DNA from: JAVBOO01 sp031550435
GTDB lineage: Bacteria > Bacillota > Clostridia > Lachnospirales > WRAX01
Assembly: GCA_031550435.1 (NCBI GenBank)
Contig: JAVBOO010000015.1
Coordinates: 28,758-92,757, forward strand
Direction of reading: 5' to 3'
DNA length: 64,000 bases
This document shows, one piece after another, positions 51,269-59,748 of the stretch (its first letter is position 1; each line of letters opens with the position of its first letter). The notes under the pieces were generated by a model. The model did not search any database. It was not told the origin of the DNA and saw nothing but the letters and a program-made list of their open reading frames with translations. Both the position numbers and the translations under genes were made by a program.

Positions 51269-53177
51269 TGTAAATATACCGTTTCTTCACAAAATTTATT
51301 TTTTTCCACCGTGCTTTCAGCCAAGGCATAAAGTAGTAGTCGAGAGACAGAGCTCTTCCCCCTCCAAACAAAAGCGCAACGGCGGCAAAAATCATCCACC
51401 AAGACGACATAAACAAACCCGTCGATGTCACAAACAGCATTTGAAGCACAAGGGAGTACAGTGACGACAGTGTCGTAAACAGCCCCGCGATAAGCGCGAG
51501 TCCGATTGCGATTTCGGAAAGTACAATAATGTATTGGAAAATTCCTTCAACCGTAATATTGCCAAGTACAAACTTGTTTATAACCAAATCCGCTGCACCG
51601 ACTTGAATTTTGAATGCCGGTTCTCCGGATTCGACAAGAATTATCTTGACAAGATTAAATATGTTGAAGTCAATCAGCGTTTTGCCGACAGCGGCAACTT
51701 CACTCGTCGCGGAGGACACAACGTCTGCCCCGCCCTTGAGTATACTGTCGTAGAACGAATTTGCCCCGGCAAAAAACTCTTGCAGCTTCGCCTCTTTTAG
51801 CCAGCCCTCTCCGACTTTTTGCAGCCCTTCGTACAGCCACATCGCCCCTAGGAATATTCTCAGAGGCACGAGCATAAAGCTCGGCGACCTGTTCGAAAAA
51901 TGCCCGCCGACAAAACTTCGTTTGTTGCGTATAGTAAAAAATTCATGGCCCAAATAGTCGGATATCTTGTTCCAGCCCAGAACCTGAACAAAATAAACCA
52001 AGTTTATAAAATGCTTTGCGAACATAGCAAAAAACGAAGGGAGCGAGAAGAATTTCCCCGGAAGCCCGACATTTGCTACGCCGTAACGCCCGCCGACGCA
52101 CACCATAACGCCGTGAAATTTGGGCTTGTAACTTTGCATTGTGCCTTTTTTTGATAAGTCCGCAATAATGTTATGTGCTATGGTTTCCGCCGAAGCCTCA
52201 CTGTTTTCAACCATCTGCGGTACGGGGCTTTTTTCGCCTTCAGGCGTATAATGTATGTTGTCCCCGCCTATATAAACGGAACTGTCGTTAACCGAGCGAA
52301 GATACTCGTCGGTTTGAACACGTCCTCTCGGCCCCGCGCCCAATTCGGACGAAGACTTCGATATTTCAGATGCCTCGACACCGGCAGCCCAAACAACCGT
52401 ATGAGCCGGAATCGTTGTTGTCTTTTCTCCGGTCTTGAGTTCGATACTGTCTGTGCCGACCTTTGCTATGCCGGTCTTCAGCATCAGCTCAACGCCCATT
52501 TTCTCCAGACGCTTTTGCACTTTCGCGGACAGTTTTGGCGGAAGTATAGTACAAACCCTGTCCATTAAATCGACATTAACTATTTTTACAAGCCGCCTGT
52601 CAATCTCGAAGCGTTCACACAATATCGGAACAAGCTCGGCAAGCTCTCCGACGGTTTCAACGCCTGTAAAGCCTGCGCCGACGACAAAAAATGTCAGCAG
52701 CTTGCGCTTTTCGTCCATATTTGTTTCGGAAGCCGCTCTTCTGAACATCTCGGGTATATGCTCTCTGAGTTTTACAGCGTCTTCATAGGACCATAGTTTA
52801 AGAGCATTTTCTTTTGCGCCTTCAACGCCGAAATATGCCGGCTGCGAACCGCTGGACATAACGAGATAATCATAGCTGTATTCGCCGTTTGTACCGATAA
52901 GTTTCTTGGCTTTGTAATCCGCGCGTTCGATTGTGTCTGTCACAATCTTAACTTTTCTGCCCGCAAAAACTTTCTTCAGACTGATTTTTATGCTGTCCTC
53001 GGGCACCCTGTGGCAGGCCGCCTCGTGAAGCTCGGTCAGCATAGTGTGGAACGGATGCCTATCGATAATGCTGATTTCGACACCGTCCGCAAGGCGAAGT
53101 TTTTTAAGAGACTTCTCCAGTTTTTTTGCGCATAATATCCCCGCATACCCCGCGCCGAGTATTACTATCTTTCTCAA
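51261..53177 (-). CDS. ndh2: Type II NADH dehydrogenase with C-terminal DoxX-like membrane domain
   Basis: 638 residues. The first about 410 form NDH-2: FAD loop VILGAGYAGILCAKKL, NAD loop FFVVGAGFTGVETVGELAEL, VYIGGDNIHY near residue 300, and AHTVVWAAGVEAS. The last 220 residues are a DoxX-like membrane domain with four helices (RIFLGAMWLYEGLQK...; IVLSEIAIGLALIAGLFTTLSS; WWMIFAAVALLFGGGRALSLDYYF). The Listeria Ndh2 used for extracellular electron transfer also differs from ordinary NDH-2 by an added membrane domain. Head of the minus-strand unit, with the strong promoter at 53246-53274 and GGAGGTGTG upstream of ATG 53177. Confidence 0.93.
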   Translation of the reverse strand: MRKIVILGAGYAGILCAKKLEKSLKKLRLADGVEISIIDRHPFHTMLTELHEAACHRVPEDSIKISLKKVFAGRKVKIVTDTIERADYKAKKLIGTNGEYSYDYLVMSSGSQPAYFGVEGAKENALKLWSYEDAVKLREHIPEMFRRAASETNMDEKRKLLTFFVVGAGFTGVETVGELAELVPILCERFEIDRRLVKIVNVDLMDRVCTILPPKLSAKVQKRLEKMGVELMLKTGIAKVGTDSIELKTGEKTTTIPAHTVVWAAGVEASEISKSSSELGAGPRGRVQTDEYLRSVNDSSVYIGGDNIHYTPEGEKSPVPQMVENSEASAETIAHNIIADLSKKGTMQSYKPKFHGVMVCVGGRYGVANVGLPGKFFSLPSFFAMFAKHFINLVYFVQVLGWNKISDYLGHEFFTIRNKRSFVGGHFSNRSPSFMLVPLRIFLGAMWLYEGLQKVGEGWLKEAKLQEFFAGANSFYDSILKGGADVVSSATSEVAAVGKTLIDFNIFNLVKIILVESGEPAFKIQVGAADLVINKFVLGNITVEGIFQYIIVLSEIAIGLALIAGLFTTLSSLYSLVLQMLFVTSTGLFMSSWWMIFAAVALLFGGGRALSLDYYFMPWLKARWKKINFVKKRYIYND

Positions 53178-53245
53178 TGCACACCTCCGAATAGATTTTG
53201 CATGTTTTTCTGGGTTGCTTTCTAGTGTGCGTAATGCTAGTATGT

Positions 53246-53274
53246 ATTATGCATTTGAGAGAATTGTGTGTCAA
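53246..53274 (-). promoter_or_regulatory. Promoter of the ndh2 transcript
   Basis: Minus strand TTGACA (53274-53269), 17 bases, CATAAT (53251-53246). Leads to ATG 53177 through a 60-base leader. Confidence 0.75.
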
Positions 53275-53298
53275 TATACAGGCTACATAAAATAAACA

Positions 53299-53328
53299 GC
53301 AAATTATGGTAATAATACCAAAATTTGC
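53299..53328. promoter_or_regulatory. Inverted repeat between divergent redox genes, candidate operator
   Basis: GCAAATTATGGTA and TACCAAAATTTGC, arms of 13 bases with one mismatch, around ATAA. It lies upstream of the -35 box of ndh2 and 45 bases ahead of the plus-strand gene, so a protein bound here would touch both directions. Confidence 0.55.
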
Positions 53329-53372
53329 ATAACTGTTTTGCGTTATTTACTACTCGTTTAACGGGAGAGAAT

Positions 53373-53753
53373 TTGAATTATATGCCAACATTTATTAAAA
53401 AGCGAGACGCGGTAATAATATCGGTAATTATTGTGGCTGCCCTCTCGCTGCTTTTTGTTACATTCTTGCTCCGGACAAGGGGTGCCGAGTGCGAAATAAT
53501 CAAAATCGGCGGAGAAAGAATGACGGTATCGCTCGGAGAAAACCGCGAGTTTTCAGTGTTTGGAGAAGAGAACGTTATAATAGAGATCAAAGAAGGAGCT
53601 GTCAGATTTAAACAGTCCGATTGTCCCGATAAAATATGCGAAAGAGCCGGATTTATCAAATATGTCGGCGAGAGCGCAACCTGTCTTCCAAACAGGCTTA
53701 TGATACGTATCATAAGCGGCAGCGGACCCGAGGTTGACGCTGTGGCAAAGTGA
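53373..53753 (+). CDS. eetA: NusG domain II protein (EetA-like)
   Basis: 126 residues from TTG 53373 (GGGAG 5 bases upstream); ATG 53382 is possible. After a single membrane helix (about 13-32) comes an extracytoplasmic NusG-domain-II-like barrel: CEIIKIGGERMTVSLGE, VIIEIKEGAVRFKQSDCPDKICERAGFIKYVGESATCLPNRLMIRI with the family's four cysteines (DCPDKIC and ATCLP). EetA of the Listeria extracellular electron transfer locus belongs here, acting near the ApbE acceptors. Its stop overlaps the next gene's GTG. Confidence 0.9.
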   Translation: MNYMPTFIKKRDAVIISVIIVAALSLLFVTFLLRTRGAECEIIKIGGERMTVSLGENREFSVFGEENVIIEIKEGAVRFKQSDCPDKICERAGFIKYVGESATCLPNRLMIRIISGSGPEVDAVAK

Positions 53754-54268
53754 GCGGGGGTATAGGTATAAAAGCGAAACATGTAGCAAATACCGGGATG
53801 CTCCTGTCCCTTATGATAGTACTTTCTATATTCGAGTCCTTAATACCGCCGATTCCTTTTTTGCCGCCGCAGATGAAACTCGGGCTTGCAAACATTGTAT
53901 CGATGTACTGTGTGTTGTTCATCGGCCATAAAGAAGCGGTCGGATTAACCGTTGCAAAGTCGGTGTTTATTTTGCTGACAAGAAGCTTCACCGCTTTTGC
54001 TTTGAGCATTTCCGGCGGCCTGTGTTCGATCTTTTTTATCATACTGCTTCGTAAGCTGTTTAAAGATAAAGTTTCCTATCTGCTCTTAAGCGTTTGCGGC
54101 GCGATCATGCATAATTTCGGTCAGATTGCCGCTTACTGCGTTATTATGGGCACGCTTGATGTGCTGTACTATTTCCCCGTGCTGGTTATAAGCGGAGTTT
54201 TGATGGGCACTCTCACCGGCACACTTTTGAAAGTGATATTGCCCGCACTTACAAGAATAGGACGGTAA
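53750..54268 (+). CDS. eetB: Gx transporter / heptaprenyl synthase component I family protein (EetB-like)
   Basis: 172 residues from GTG 53750, overlapping the upstream stop (GTGA). Hydrophobic with about five membrane helices; the conserved stretches are MLLSLMIVLSIFESLIPPIPFLPPQMKLGLANI (about 17-49) and LTVAKSVFILLTRSFTAFALSISGGLCS, typical of the family named heptaprenyl diphosphate synthase component I or Gx. Energy-coupling-type membrane proteins share this pattern. EetB in Listeria is such a protein and pairs with EetA. Function in electron transfer unproven. Confidence 0.88.
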   Translation: MSGGIGIKAKHVANTGMLLSLMIVLSIFESLIPPIPFLPPQMKLGLANIVSMYCVLFIGHKEAVGLTVAKSVFILLTRSFTAFALSISGGLCSIFFIILLRKLFKDKVSYLLLSVCGAIMHNFGQIAAYCVIMGTLDVLYYFPVLVISGVLMGTLTGTLLKVILPALTRIGR

Positions 54269-54313
54269 CTCCCTAATATCACCCAATGGCTAATAAAATA
54301 CTCCGGAGGAAAT

Positions 54314-54634
54314 ATGAACAATCCATCTATGTATAGGCGCATTACTCAGGAAGAGGCAAAAAGGGTAATCGACAGCACAAAGTGTGTAATCCTGGATGTG
54401 CGTACCGAGGAGGAGTACAAACAGGCTCATATAAAAAACTCAAAACTCCTGCCGGATTTCGAAATAAAACACCGTGCGACATCCGAGCTTCCCGATAAGG
54501 ACGCGCCGATACTGATATATTGCCGAAGCGGAAGACGAAGTGCGGCGGCGGCCATGATGCTCCTGAACATGGGCTATACGAATGTCTGTGATTTTGGCGG
54601 CATAATCGAATGGGAATACGGGACAGTGAGATAG
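54314..54634 (+). CDS. Rhodanese-domain protein
   Basis: 106 residues, single rhodanese domain: VILDVRTEEEYKQAHIKNSKLLPDFEI and the active-site loop CRSGRRSAAAAMMLLNMGYTNVCDFGGIIEWE (cysteine at about 74). It moves sulfane sulfur or acts on other thiols. It follows eetB by 45 bases with its own GGAGG ribosome site. Small rhodaneses often end redox operons; no functional link is proven here. Confidence 0.9.
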   Translation: MNNPSMYRRITQEEAKRVIDSTKCVILDVRTEEEYKQAHIKNSKLLPDFEIKHRATSELPDKDAPILIYCRSGRRSAAAAMMLLNMGYTNVCDFGGIIEWEYGTVR

Positions 54635-54740
54635 CCCCTCGGGGTCATCGTACGGATTTTGCTCCGCTTATGCTAAATTATTCTTCCCTTTGGTTTAAAC
54701 AGGTATAAAAAGGTAAATAATCCTTTTAAAGGGTGTATCG

Positions 54741-54846
54741 ATGCGGCAATTAACCATTTGCTGAACTTGTCGCCTCAATCCCCCATAGGCCTCCGTGGCC
54801 GGTGTAAAGGAGTGATTAAACCGCGTGGTTTAATCGGGGGATCAAT
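54741..54846 (+). repeat. Dispersed repeat RA, copy 3
   Basis: GCGGCAATTAACC...AACTTGTCGCCTCAATCCCC, central GGCC hairpin, and ATTAAACCGCGTGGTTTAAT followed by CGGGGGATCAAT. Same orientation as copy 1. The first arm has changed, so the 13-base outer stem is lost here. Confidence 0.8.
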
Positions 54847-54891
54847 TACCGGATACATAACTGTTGACTGAGTAAACAACGGGAGGAATAA

Positions 54892-55227
54892 ATGGAACAG
54901 AGCAAAAAAGTCATACTGATTCACGGAGAAGGCTCAAAATGGTATGAGCAGGCAATATTTATAATGCGCAGCGATGCGGGAGGAGTACCTAAGGACTTTG
55001 TAAAGGAAGCGGAATCAATAGTCGAGCGCTATCTTACTTCCGGAAAAGTATCGGGAAAAAGCACCCGTATGCAAACGGTATACAGCGAGGTTGCTGCCGG
55101 AAACGCAGCAGTTATCCCCGTGAATCCAAAGAAAAAAAACTCCGGCAGCAATTTCATACTGAACTTTGTGATAGTCTTTTGCTGTGTGATGCTTGCGCTC
55201 GTGATGAACGCAATGTTTTTCAGCTAG
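54892..55227 (+). CDS. Small tail-anchored protein, unknown
   Basis: 111 residues; ATG 54892 follows GGGAGGAAT. A soluble N-terminal part (MEQSKKVILIHGEGSKWYEQAIFIMRSDA, VPKDFVKEAESIVERYL) is followed by a Lys/Asn/Gly linker and a C-terminal membrane helix (about 88-110, FILNFVIVFCCVMLALVMNAMFF). No family known to me. Its neighbours are repeat RA (before) and the RC/RD element (after), so it stands alone between repeats. A role at the membrane is likely. Confidence 0.7.
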   Translation: MEQSKKVILIHGEGSKWYEQAIFIMRSDAGGVPKDFVKEAESIVERYLTSGKVSGKSTRMQTVYSEVAAGNAAVIPVNPKKKNSGSNFILNFVIVFCCVMLALVMNAMFFS

Positions 55228-55280
55228 AATGTTTCGGAGTTTGCGCGTGGCCCTTGTGCAGACATAGGAACCGACGGGGT

Positions 55281-55388
55281 ATTACTTCGGCACGAGTAAC
55301 CGCGTAAGTATTTTATGCGGTATTTAACTTCCGCGGTAATATCAACAAAACATAACGCGGTTTTGTTATGTTTTGTTGCCGAAGTAAT
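55281..55388. repeat. Composite repeat RC/RD with perfect terminal inverted repeats
   Basis: A complete 108-base element: ATTACTTCGGCA at 55281-55292 and the exact complement TGCCGAAGTAAT at 55377-55388. The left half (CGAGTAACCGCG, AAGTATTTTATGCGG, TTCCGCGGTAA) is RC; the right half (CAACAAAACATAACGCGG ... TTATGTTTTGTTG) is the RD hairpin. It shows that RC and RD are halves of one mobile unit. Confidence 0.85.
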
Positions 55389-55407
55389 AGCAGTGCTTGT
55401 GACTTGC

Positions 55408-55435
55408 TTGCAAAAGCAAGTCATTTTGATATAAT
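55408..55435 (+). promoter_or_regulatory. Promoter of tilS-hpt
   Basis: TTGCAA (55408-55413), 16 bases, TATAAT (55430-55435). It begins 20 bases after the end of the RC/RD element, 60 bases before tilS. Confidence 0.8.
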
Positions 55436-55494
55436 GTATAAACGCGGAAACACTCTCCGGATTTATCGCGAATGTTTGGGACCGAGGGATAAAA

Positions 55495-56877
55495 TTGAAA
55501 CCGATTTTGTACCGAAAGGCATGTGAATTTATAGCAAAGCATGACATGCTTCAAAAAGGCAACGGAGTAATCATCGGGCTTTCCGGCGGCGCGGATTCCG
55601 TTGCCTTGTTTTTGCTGCTTTGCGAACTGAGGGCTTCGTTTTCGCTCAAGCTTTGCGCGGTTCATCTTAACCACGGGATACGCGGCTCGGAAGCCGACGA
55701 AGACGAGAGTTTTTGCAAAAAACTCTGCGCCGAGTATGAAACGGAGTTTGTCTCCCGGAAAGATGACATCCCGGCTGTAGCTGCCGCCGAAGGCATAACG
55801 GTTGAAGAAGCAGGCAGAAAACGAAGGTATGAATTTTTCGAGGAGATAAGATCAGAGCGAAGTGCCGATAAAATCGCTGTTGCGCACAACAGAAACGACA
55901 ATGCCGAAACAGTGCTGCACAGAATATTGAGGGGCACGGGTATCAAAGGCCTGGCGGGCATTCCGCCTGTTCGCGGGAATATAGTCCGCCCTCTTCTCGG
56001 CTGCGGCAGAGAAGAGATCGAAGAATATATTGCCGCAGCCGGAAAGAGCTTCAGAAGCGACTCGACTAATTTTCAAAACGACTACACAAGAAACAAGATA
56101 CGAAACGTTTTGATACCGTATCTGGAAAGAGATTTTAACGGCTCGGTTACTGAAGCGCTTCTCAGGCTGTCCGAACTGAGTTCCGAGCGCGAGAGTTTTA
56201 CGCAGAGGATAGTAAGCGAGCGTTTCAGGCTCTGCTCCTCGGACGAAAACGGCAGTTTAAGCGTTAAAATCGCCGAACTGAACAAAAACGATGTGTTTAT
56301 CGTGAAGGAGATAATCAGGCTTGCCTTAAAGACGGCTGCGAAGAGCTTGAAAGATATAGATATGCGGCACATCGACGCCGTTCTGGATATAAAAGACGGA
56401 AAAACAGGCAGAAAAATCGAATTGCCCTACGGATTGACGGCGAGAAAGAGCTACGAAAGACTGATAATCGAAAACCGGATGAAGGAGAACAGCGAACTTT
56501 GCCTGAGCTGCGAGCCGGGCAAAAAGACTATCGTACCGGACTCGGGTATATCCGTCCTGCTTTCGCTTGAAGAAAAACAGTTCGGTTTTTCAGAATTGCT
56601 ATGTACTAAAATTTTTGATTATGATAAAATAACCGATGAACTAACCGTCCGGACAAGGCAAAACGGCGACTTGTTTACAAAGAAGCTCAAGGACTGGTTC
56701 ATAGACAAAAAAACGGACCGTGAGCGAAGAGCTTTTATCCCGCTCCTATGCTCGGGTAAAAATGTGCTTGTTATCCTGGATGACAGTGAAAAAATAAATT
56801 TTGCCGCAAACGGGAAATTCTTTGCGGACAAACAAAGCAAGGCGCTTCTTTATGCGTACATATTTAGGGAGGACTGA
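55495..56877 (+). CDS. tilS: tRNA(Ile) lysidine synthase
   Basis: 460 residues from TTG 55495 (GAGGG 6-7 bases upstream). PP-loop IIGLSGGADSVALFLLL (about 23-39), CAVHLNHGIRGSEADEDESFCKKL, then the AHNRNDNAETVLHRILRGTGIKGLAGIPP stretch. The C-terminal TilS domain follows (GDLFTKKLKDWFIDKKTDRERRAFIPLL). It changes cytidine 34 of tRNA-Ile(CAU) to lysidine. The stop is directly followed by hpt (TGAATG), the classical Gram-positive tilS-hpt-ftsH order. Confidence 0.95.
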   Translation: MKPILYRKACEFIAKHDMLQKGNGVIIGLSGGADSVALFLLLCELRASFSLKLCAVHLNHGIRGSEADEDESFCKKLCAEYETEFVSRKDDIPAVAAAEGITVEEAGRKRRYEFFEEIRSERSADKIAVAHNRNDNAETVLHRILRGTGIKGLAGIPPVRGNIVRPLLGCGREEIEEYIAAAGKSFRSDSTNFQNDYTRNKIRNVLIPYLERDFNGSVTEALLRLSELSSERESFTQRIVSERFRLCSSDENGSLSVKIAELNKNDVFIVKEIIRLALKTAAKSLKDIDMRHIDAVLDIKDGKTGRKIELPYGLTARKSYERLIIENRMKENSELCLSCEPGKKTIVPDSGISVLLSLEEKQFGFSELLCTKIFDYDKITDELTVRTRQNGDLFTKKLKDWFIDKKTDRERRAFIPLLCSGKNVLVILDDSEKINFAANGKFFADKQSKALLYAYIFRED

Positions 56878-57408
56878 ATGCGTAAACTCGAAAACGTTGA
56901 TGTAATGATAGGAGAGGAAGAGCTCCAAAGGAGAATAAAAGAACTGGGCGAGCAGATTACAAGAGACTATGCGGGGAAAACTTTGCTTATAATATGTATA
57001 CTAAAAGGCGGCGTGATGTTTACGGTCGACCTGTCGAAAAGTCTTGATTTGGACGTTGAATATGAATTCATGGATATATCGTCATACGGCGCGGGAACCG
57101 AGAGTTCGGGCATAGTAAAAATCGAGATGGATCTAAAACGCCCGATTTTCGAGAAGGACGTCATGCTTGTCGAAGACATAATCGACACGGGCAGGACGCT
57201 CAGCTATGTCGTGAAACACCTGCGCAGCCAAAAACCCAAGAGCCTGGCAGTGTGCACGCTGCTCGACAAGCCTGACAGGCGTGTTGTGGACGATGTTAAG
57301 CCGGAATACATAGGCTTTACGATACCTGATAAATTTGTTGTCGGCTACGGGTTGGACTTTGACCAAAAGATGAGAAACCTGAGCTATATAGGAATAATGA
57401 ACGCTTAA
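56878..57408 (+). CDS. hpt: Hypoxanthine-guanine phosphoribosyltransferase
   Basis: 176 residues. PRPP motif VMLVEDIIDTGRTLSYV (about 96-112), with LLIICILKGGVMFTVDLSKSL and the C-terminal DKFVVGYGLDFDQKMRNL stretch that binds the purine ring. It salvages hypoxanthine and guanine. The start follows the tilS stop with no gap. Confidence 0.96.
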   Translation: MRKLENVDVMIGEEELQRRIKELGEQITRDYAGKTLLIICILKGGVMFTVDLSKSLDLDVEYEFMDISSYGAGTESSGIVKIEMDLKRPIFEKDVMLVEDIIDTGRTLSYVVKHLRSQKPKSLAVCTLLDKPDRRVVDDVKPEYIGFTIPDKFVVGYGLDFDQKMRNLSYIGIMNA

Positions 57409-57429
57409 AAAACAAAAGCTTAAATCTTG

Positions 57430-57458
57430 TTGCGCGTATAATTTATGTGTGCTAAAAT
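57430..57458 (+). promoter_or_regulatory. Promoter of ftsH
   Basis: TTGCGC (57430-57435), 17 bases, TAAAAT (57453-57458). The leader then contains a GC-rich hairpin at 57518-57547 (GCCGCGGCCGC / GCGGTCGCGGC, one mismatch) ahead of the ribosome site. Confidence 0.6.
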
Positions 57459-57564
57459 ATTCAAATCCGCGTATGAATGACTGTATATTTTACTTCGCGG
57501 TAAACCGTGGCATATTTGCCGCGGCCGCAACTTAGAGCGGTCGCGGCCGGAAAGAAGGACCCTG

Positions 57565-59529
57565 ATGACAAAGAAACCGAAACCGAAGCAAAAACCGATT
57601 AATTTTATCACGTTGTATCTCGGCCTGTTGGTCGTGCTTCTTTTTGTAGTATGGACGTTTAAGCTTACGCTTTCAAAGCCGGATGCCGTAGCGTTTGAAT
57701 ACAACGACCTTATGAAGGCTATCGAGACCCAAGAATTTAACGGACAAAAACTCGTTAAACTCGAAATAACTCCCAGCGCCGACGTAAACGATAACGGACG
57801 TGTTATCGCCATATTCGAAGATAAGACAGAGTATGCCGCGAACGTCCCGAGCATACAGGCGTTTATGGAGAAGGCCAACTATTATCTCGTCGAGACAAAC
57901 ACGGGCGCACCGGTCGCTATTGTTACAAAATCCGCAAGTAGCTCGGGCATGTTGTGGTCGATGCTGTTCCAGGTTGTGTTCGTTATCGTGCTTTTCGGCG
58001 TATTCTTCTTTATGCTGAGGCAGATGCAGGGCGGAGGCGCGAATAACTCAAAGGCCGGCTCTTTCGGTAAGAGTAAGGCAAAGAAAATGACTGACGACAA
58101 AAACAAGATAACATTCGATAACGTCGCCGGACTGTGCGAGGAGAGAAAGGAGCTCGAAGAGCTCGTGGACTTCCTGAAGCATCCCGGCAAGTACGTGGAG
58201 GTAGGCGCCAGAATACCGAAGGGTATTTTGCTCGTCGGCCCGCCGGGAACGGGTAAAACCCTGCTCGCAAAAGCCGTGTCCGGAGAGGCGAATGTTCCGT
58301 TCTATACTATTTCCGGTTCGGACTTCGTCGAGTTATATGTCGGCGTTGGCGCTTCCCGAGTCAGAGATTTATTTGAAACGGCAAAAAAGAATGTACCCTG
58401 TCTTATATTCATCGATGAAATCGACGCTGTCGGCAGACGCAGAGGTACGGGTCTGGGCGGCAGTCACGACGAAAGAGAGCAAACGCTTAACCAGCTGCTT
58501 GTCGAAATGGACGGTTTTGGTGTTAACGAGGGCGTAATTATACTCGCGGCGACAAACCGCCCCGATGTACTGGATCCCGCATTGTTGAGACCGGGCCGCT
58601 TTGACAGAAAAATAGTCGTTAACACACCGGATGTTAAGGGCAGAGAAGATATACTCAAGATACACGCAACCGGCAAATCTCTGGATAAAGATGTTGATCT
58701 GGGAATAATCGCGAGAACTACTCCCGGCTTTACGGGGGCCGATCTCGAGAACCTGCTTAACGAAGCGGCTTTGCTGACCGCCAGAGAAGGCAAGACCACT
58801 ATAACCATGGAAGAGCTTCGCAAGGCGTTTATAAAAGTCGGAGTAGGAACAGAGAAGAAAAGCAGAGCAATAACCGAAAGAGAAAAGAAACTTACGGCAT
58901 ATCATGAGGTCGGTCACGCAATCGTCAGAGAACTACTGACTGAGCTTGAGCCTGTGCATATAGTCTCGGTTATACCGACGGGTATGGCGGGCGGCTATAC
59001 TATGCATTTGCCCGAAGAAGACAAGATGTATGCGCTTAAAAGCTATATGGAGAGCACGATAGTCAGCATCCTTGGCGGAAGAGCGGCCGAAGAGGTTATT
59101 TTCGGCGATATATCAACGGGAGCCTCAAGCGATATAGAGAGGGCAACTTCGATTGCCAGAAATATGGTGACAAAGTACGGTATGAGCGAGCGACTCGGAC
59201 CGATACAGTTCGGAAGTGACAGCGAAGAAGTGTTCCTCGGGAAAGATTTGGCTCATGCCAGAAATTACGGGGAAGAAATTGCGAGCATTATCGACAGCGA
59301 AATCAAGCGCATAATAGGCACGGCTTACGAAACTGCGCTGCGTCTGATCAGAGAAAACATCGACAGTATGCACAAAGCTGTCGAAGTGCTCATGACAAAG
59401 GAAAAGATAACAGGTGACGAGTTTAGAGAAATACTCGGCAGCAAGAGTTCGAGAGTGGTTAAAAAGAGCGCGGTCGCGGACTTTCTGACAGAGCCGACCG
59501 AAGCCGAGGCTCCCGTTGCCGGCGAGTAA
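57565..59529 (+). CDS. ftsH: ATP-dependent zinc metalloprotease FtsH
   Basis: 654 residues. Two membrane helices (about 15-33 and 130-151) frame an extracytoplasmic domain. AAA module: Walker A GPPGTGKTLLAKA (about 224-236), Walker B IFIDEIDAVGRRRG, SRH ATNRPDVLDPALLRPGRFDR. Zinc protease AYHEVGHAIV (HExxH about 449) and second ligand in the later GDISTGASSDIERAT. It degrades unneeded membrane and short-lived proteins. Monocistronic by position: own promoter and hairpin leader; a hairpin at 59623-59651 may end it. Confidence 0.97.
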   Translation: MTKKPKPKQKPINFITLYLGLLVVLLFVVWTFKLTLSKPDAVAFEYNDLMKAIETQEFNGQKLVKLEITPSADVNDNGRVIAIFEDKTEYAANVPSIQAFMEKANYYLVETNTGAPVAIVTKSASSSGMLWSMLFQVVFVIVLFGVFFFMLRQMQGGGANNSKAGSFGKSKAKKMTDDKNKITFDNVAGLCEERKELEELVDFLKHPGKYVEVGARIPKGILLVGPPGTGKTLLAKAVSGEANVPFYTISGSDFVELYVGVGASRVRDLFETAKKNVPCLIFIDEIDAVGRRRGTGLGGSHDEREQTLNQLLVEMDGFGVNEGVIILAATNRPDVLDPALLRPGRFDRKIVVNTPDVKGREDILKIHATGKSLDKDVDLGIIARTTPGFTGADLENLLNEAALLTAREGKTTITMEELRKAFIKVGVGTEKKSRAITEREKKLTAYHEVGHAIVRELLTELEPVHIVSVIPTGMAGGYTMHLPEEDKMYALKSYMESTIVSILGGRAAEEVIFGDISTGASSDIERATSIARNMVTKYGMSERLGPIQFGSDSEEVFLGKDLAHARNYGEEIASIIDSEIKRIIGTAYETALRLIRENIDSMHKAVEVLMTKEKITGDEFREILGSKSSRVVKKSAVADFLTEPTEAEAPVAGE

Positions 59530-59622
59530 TATGATTTAAAAAGCCGGAATAAGCAAGTTTATTTTAGCCCGCTTAAATCAAATTCACTCTAATACCAAAA
59601 AAATATTAAGCGCTTATGCTTT

Positions 59623-59651
59623 CAGCCGTATTAATTTGATTAATGCGGCTG
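59623..59651. terminator. Hairpin after ftsH
   Basis: CAGCCGTATTAA / TTAATGCGGCTG, one mismatch, loop TTTGA. No T-run follows; it is the only stem in the 219-base gap between ftsH and the next gene. Confidence 0.5.
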
Positions 59652-59748
59652 ATTGTACGTAGAAGCGGCAAGCAGCCCGGAACTGCTGTAAACCGGCGAA
59701 CAAATCAGTGTCCGCTGTAATATTGAGGGACAGACGGAGGTTATTATT

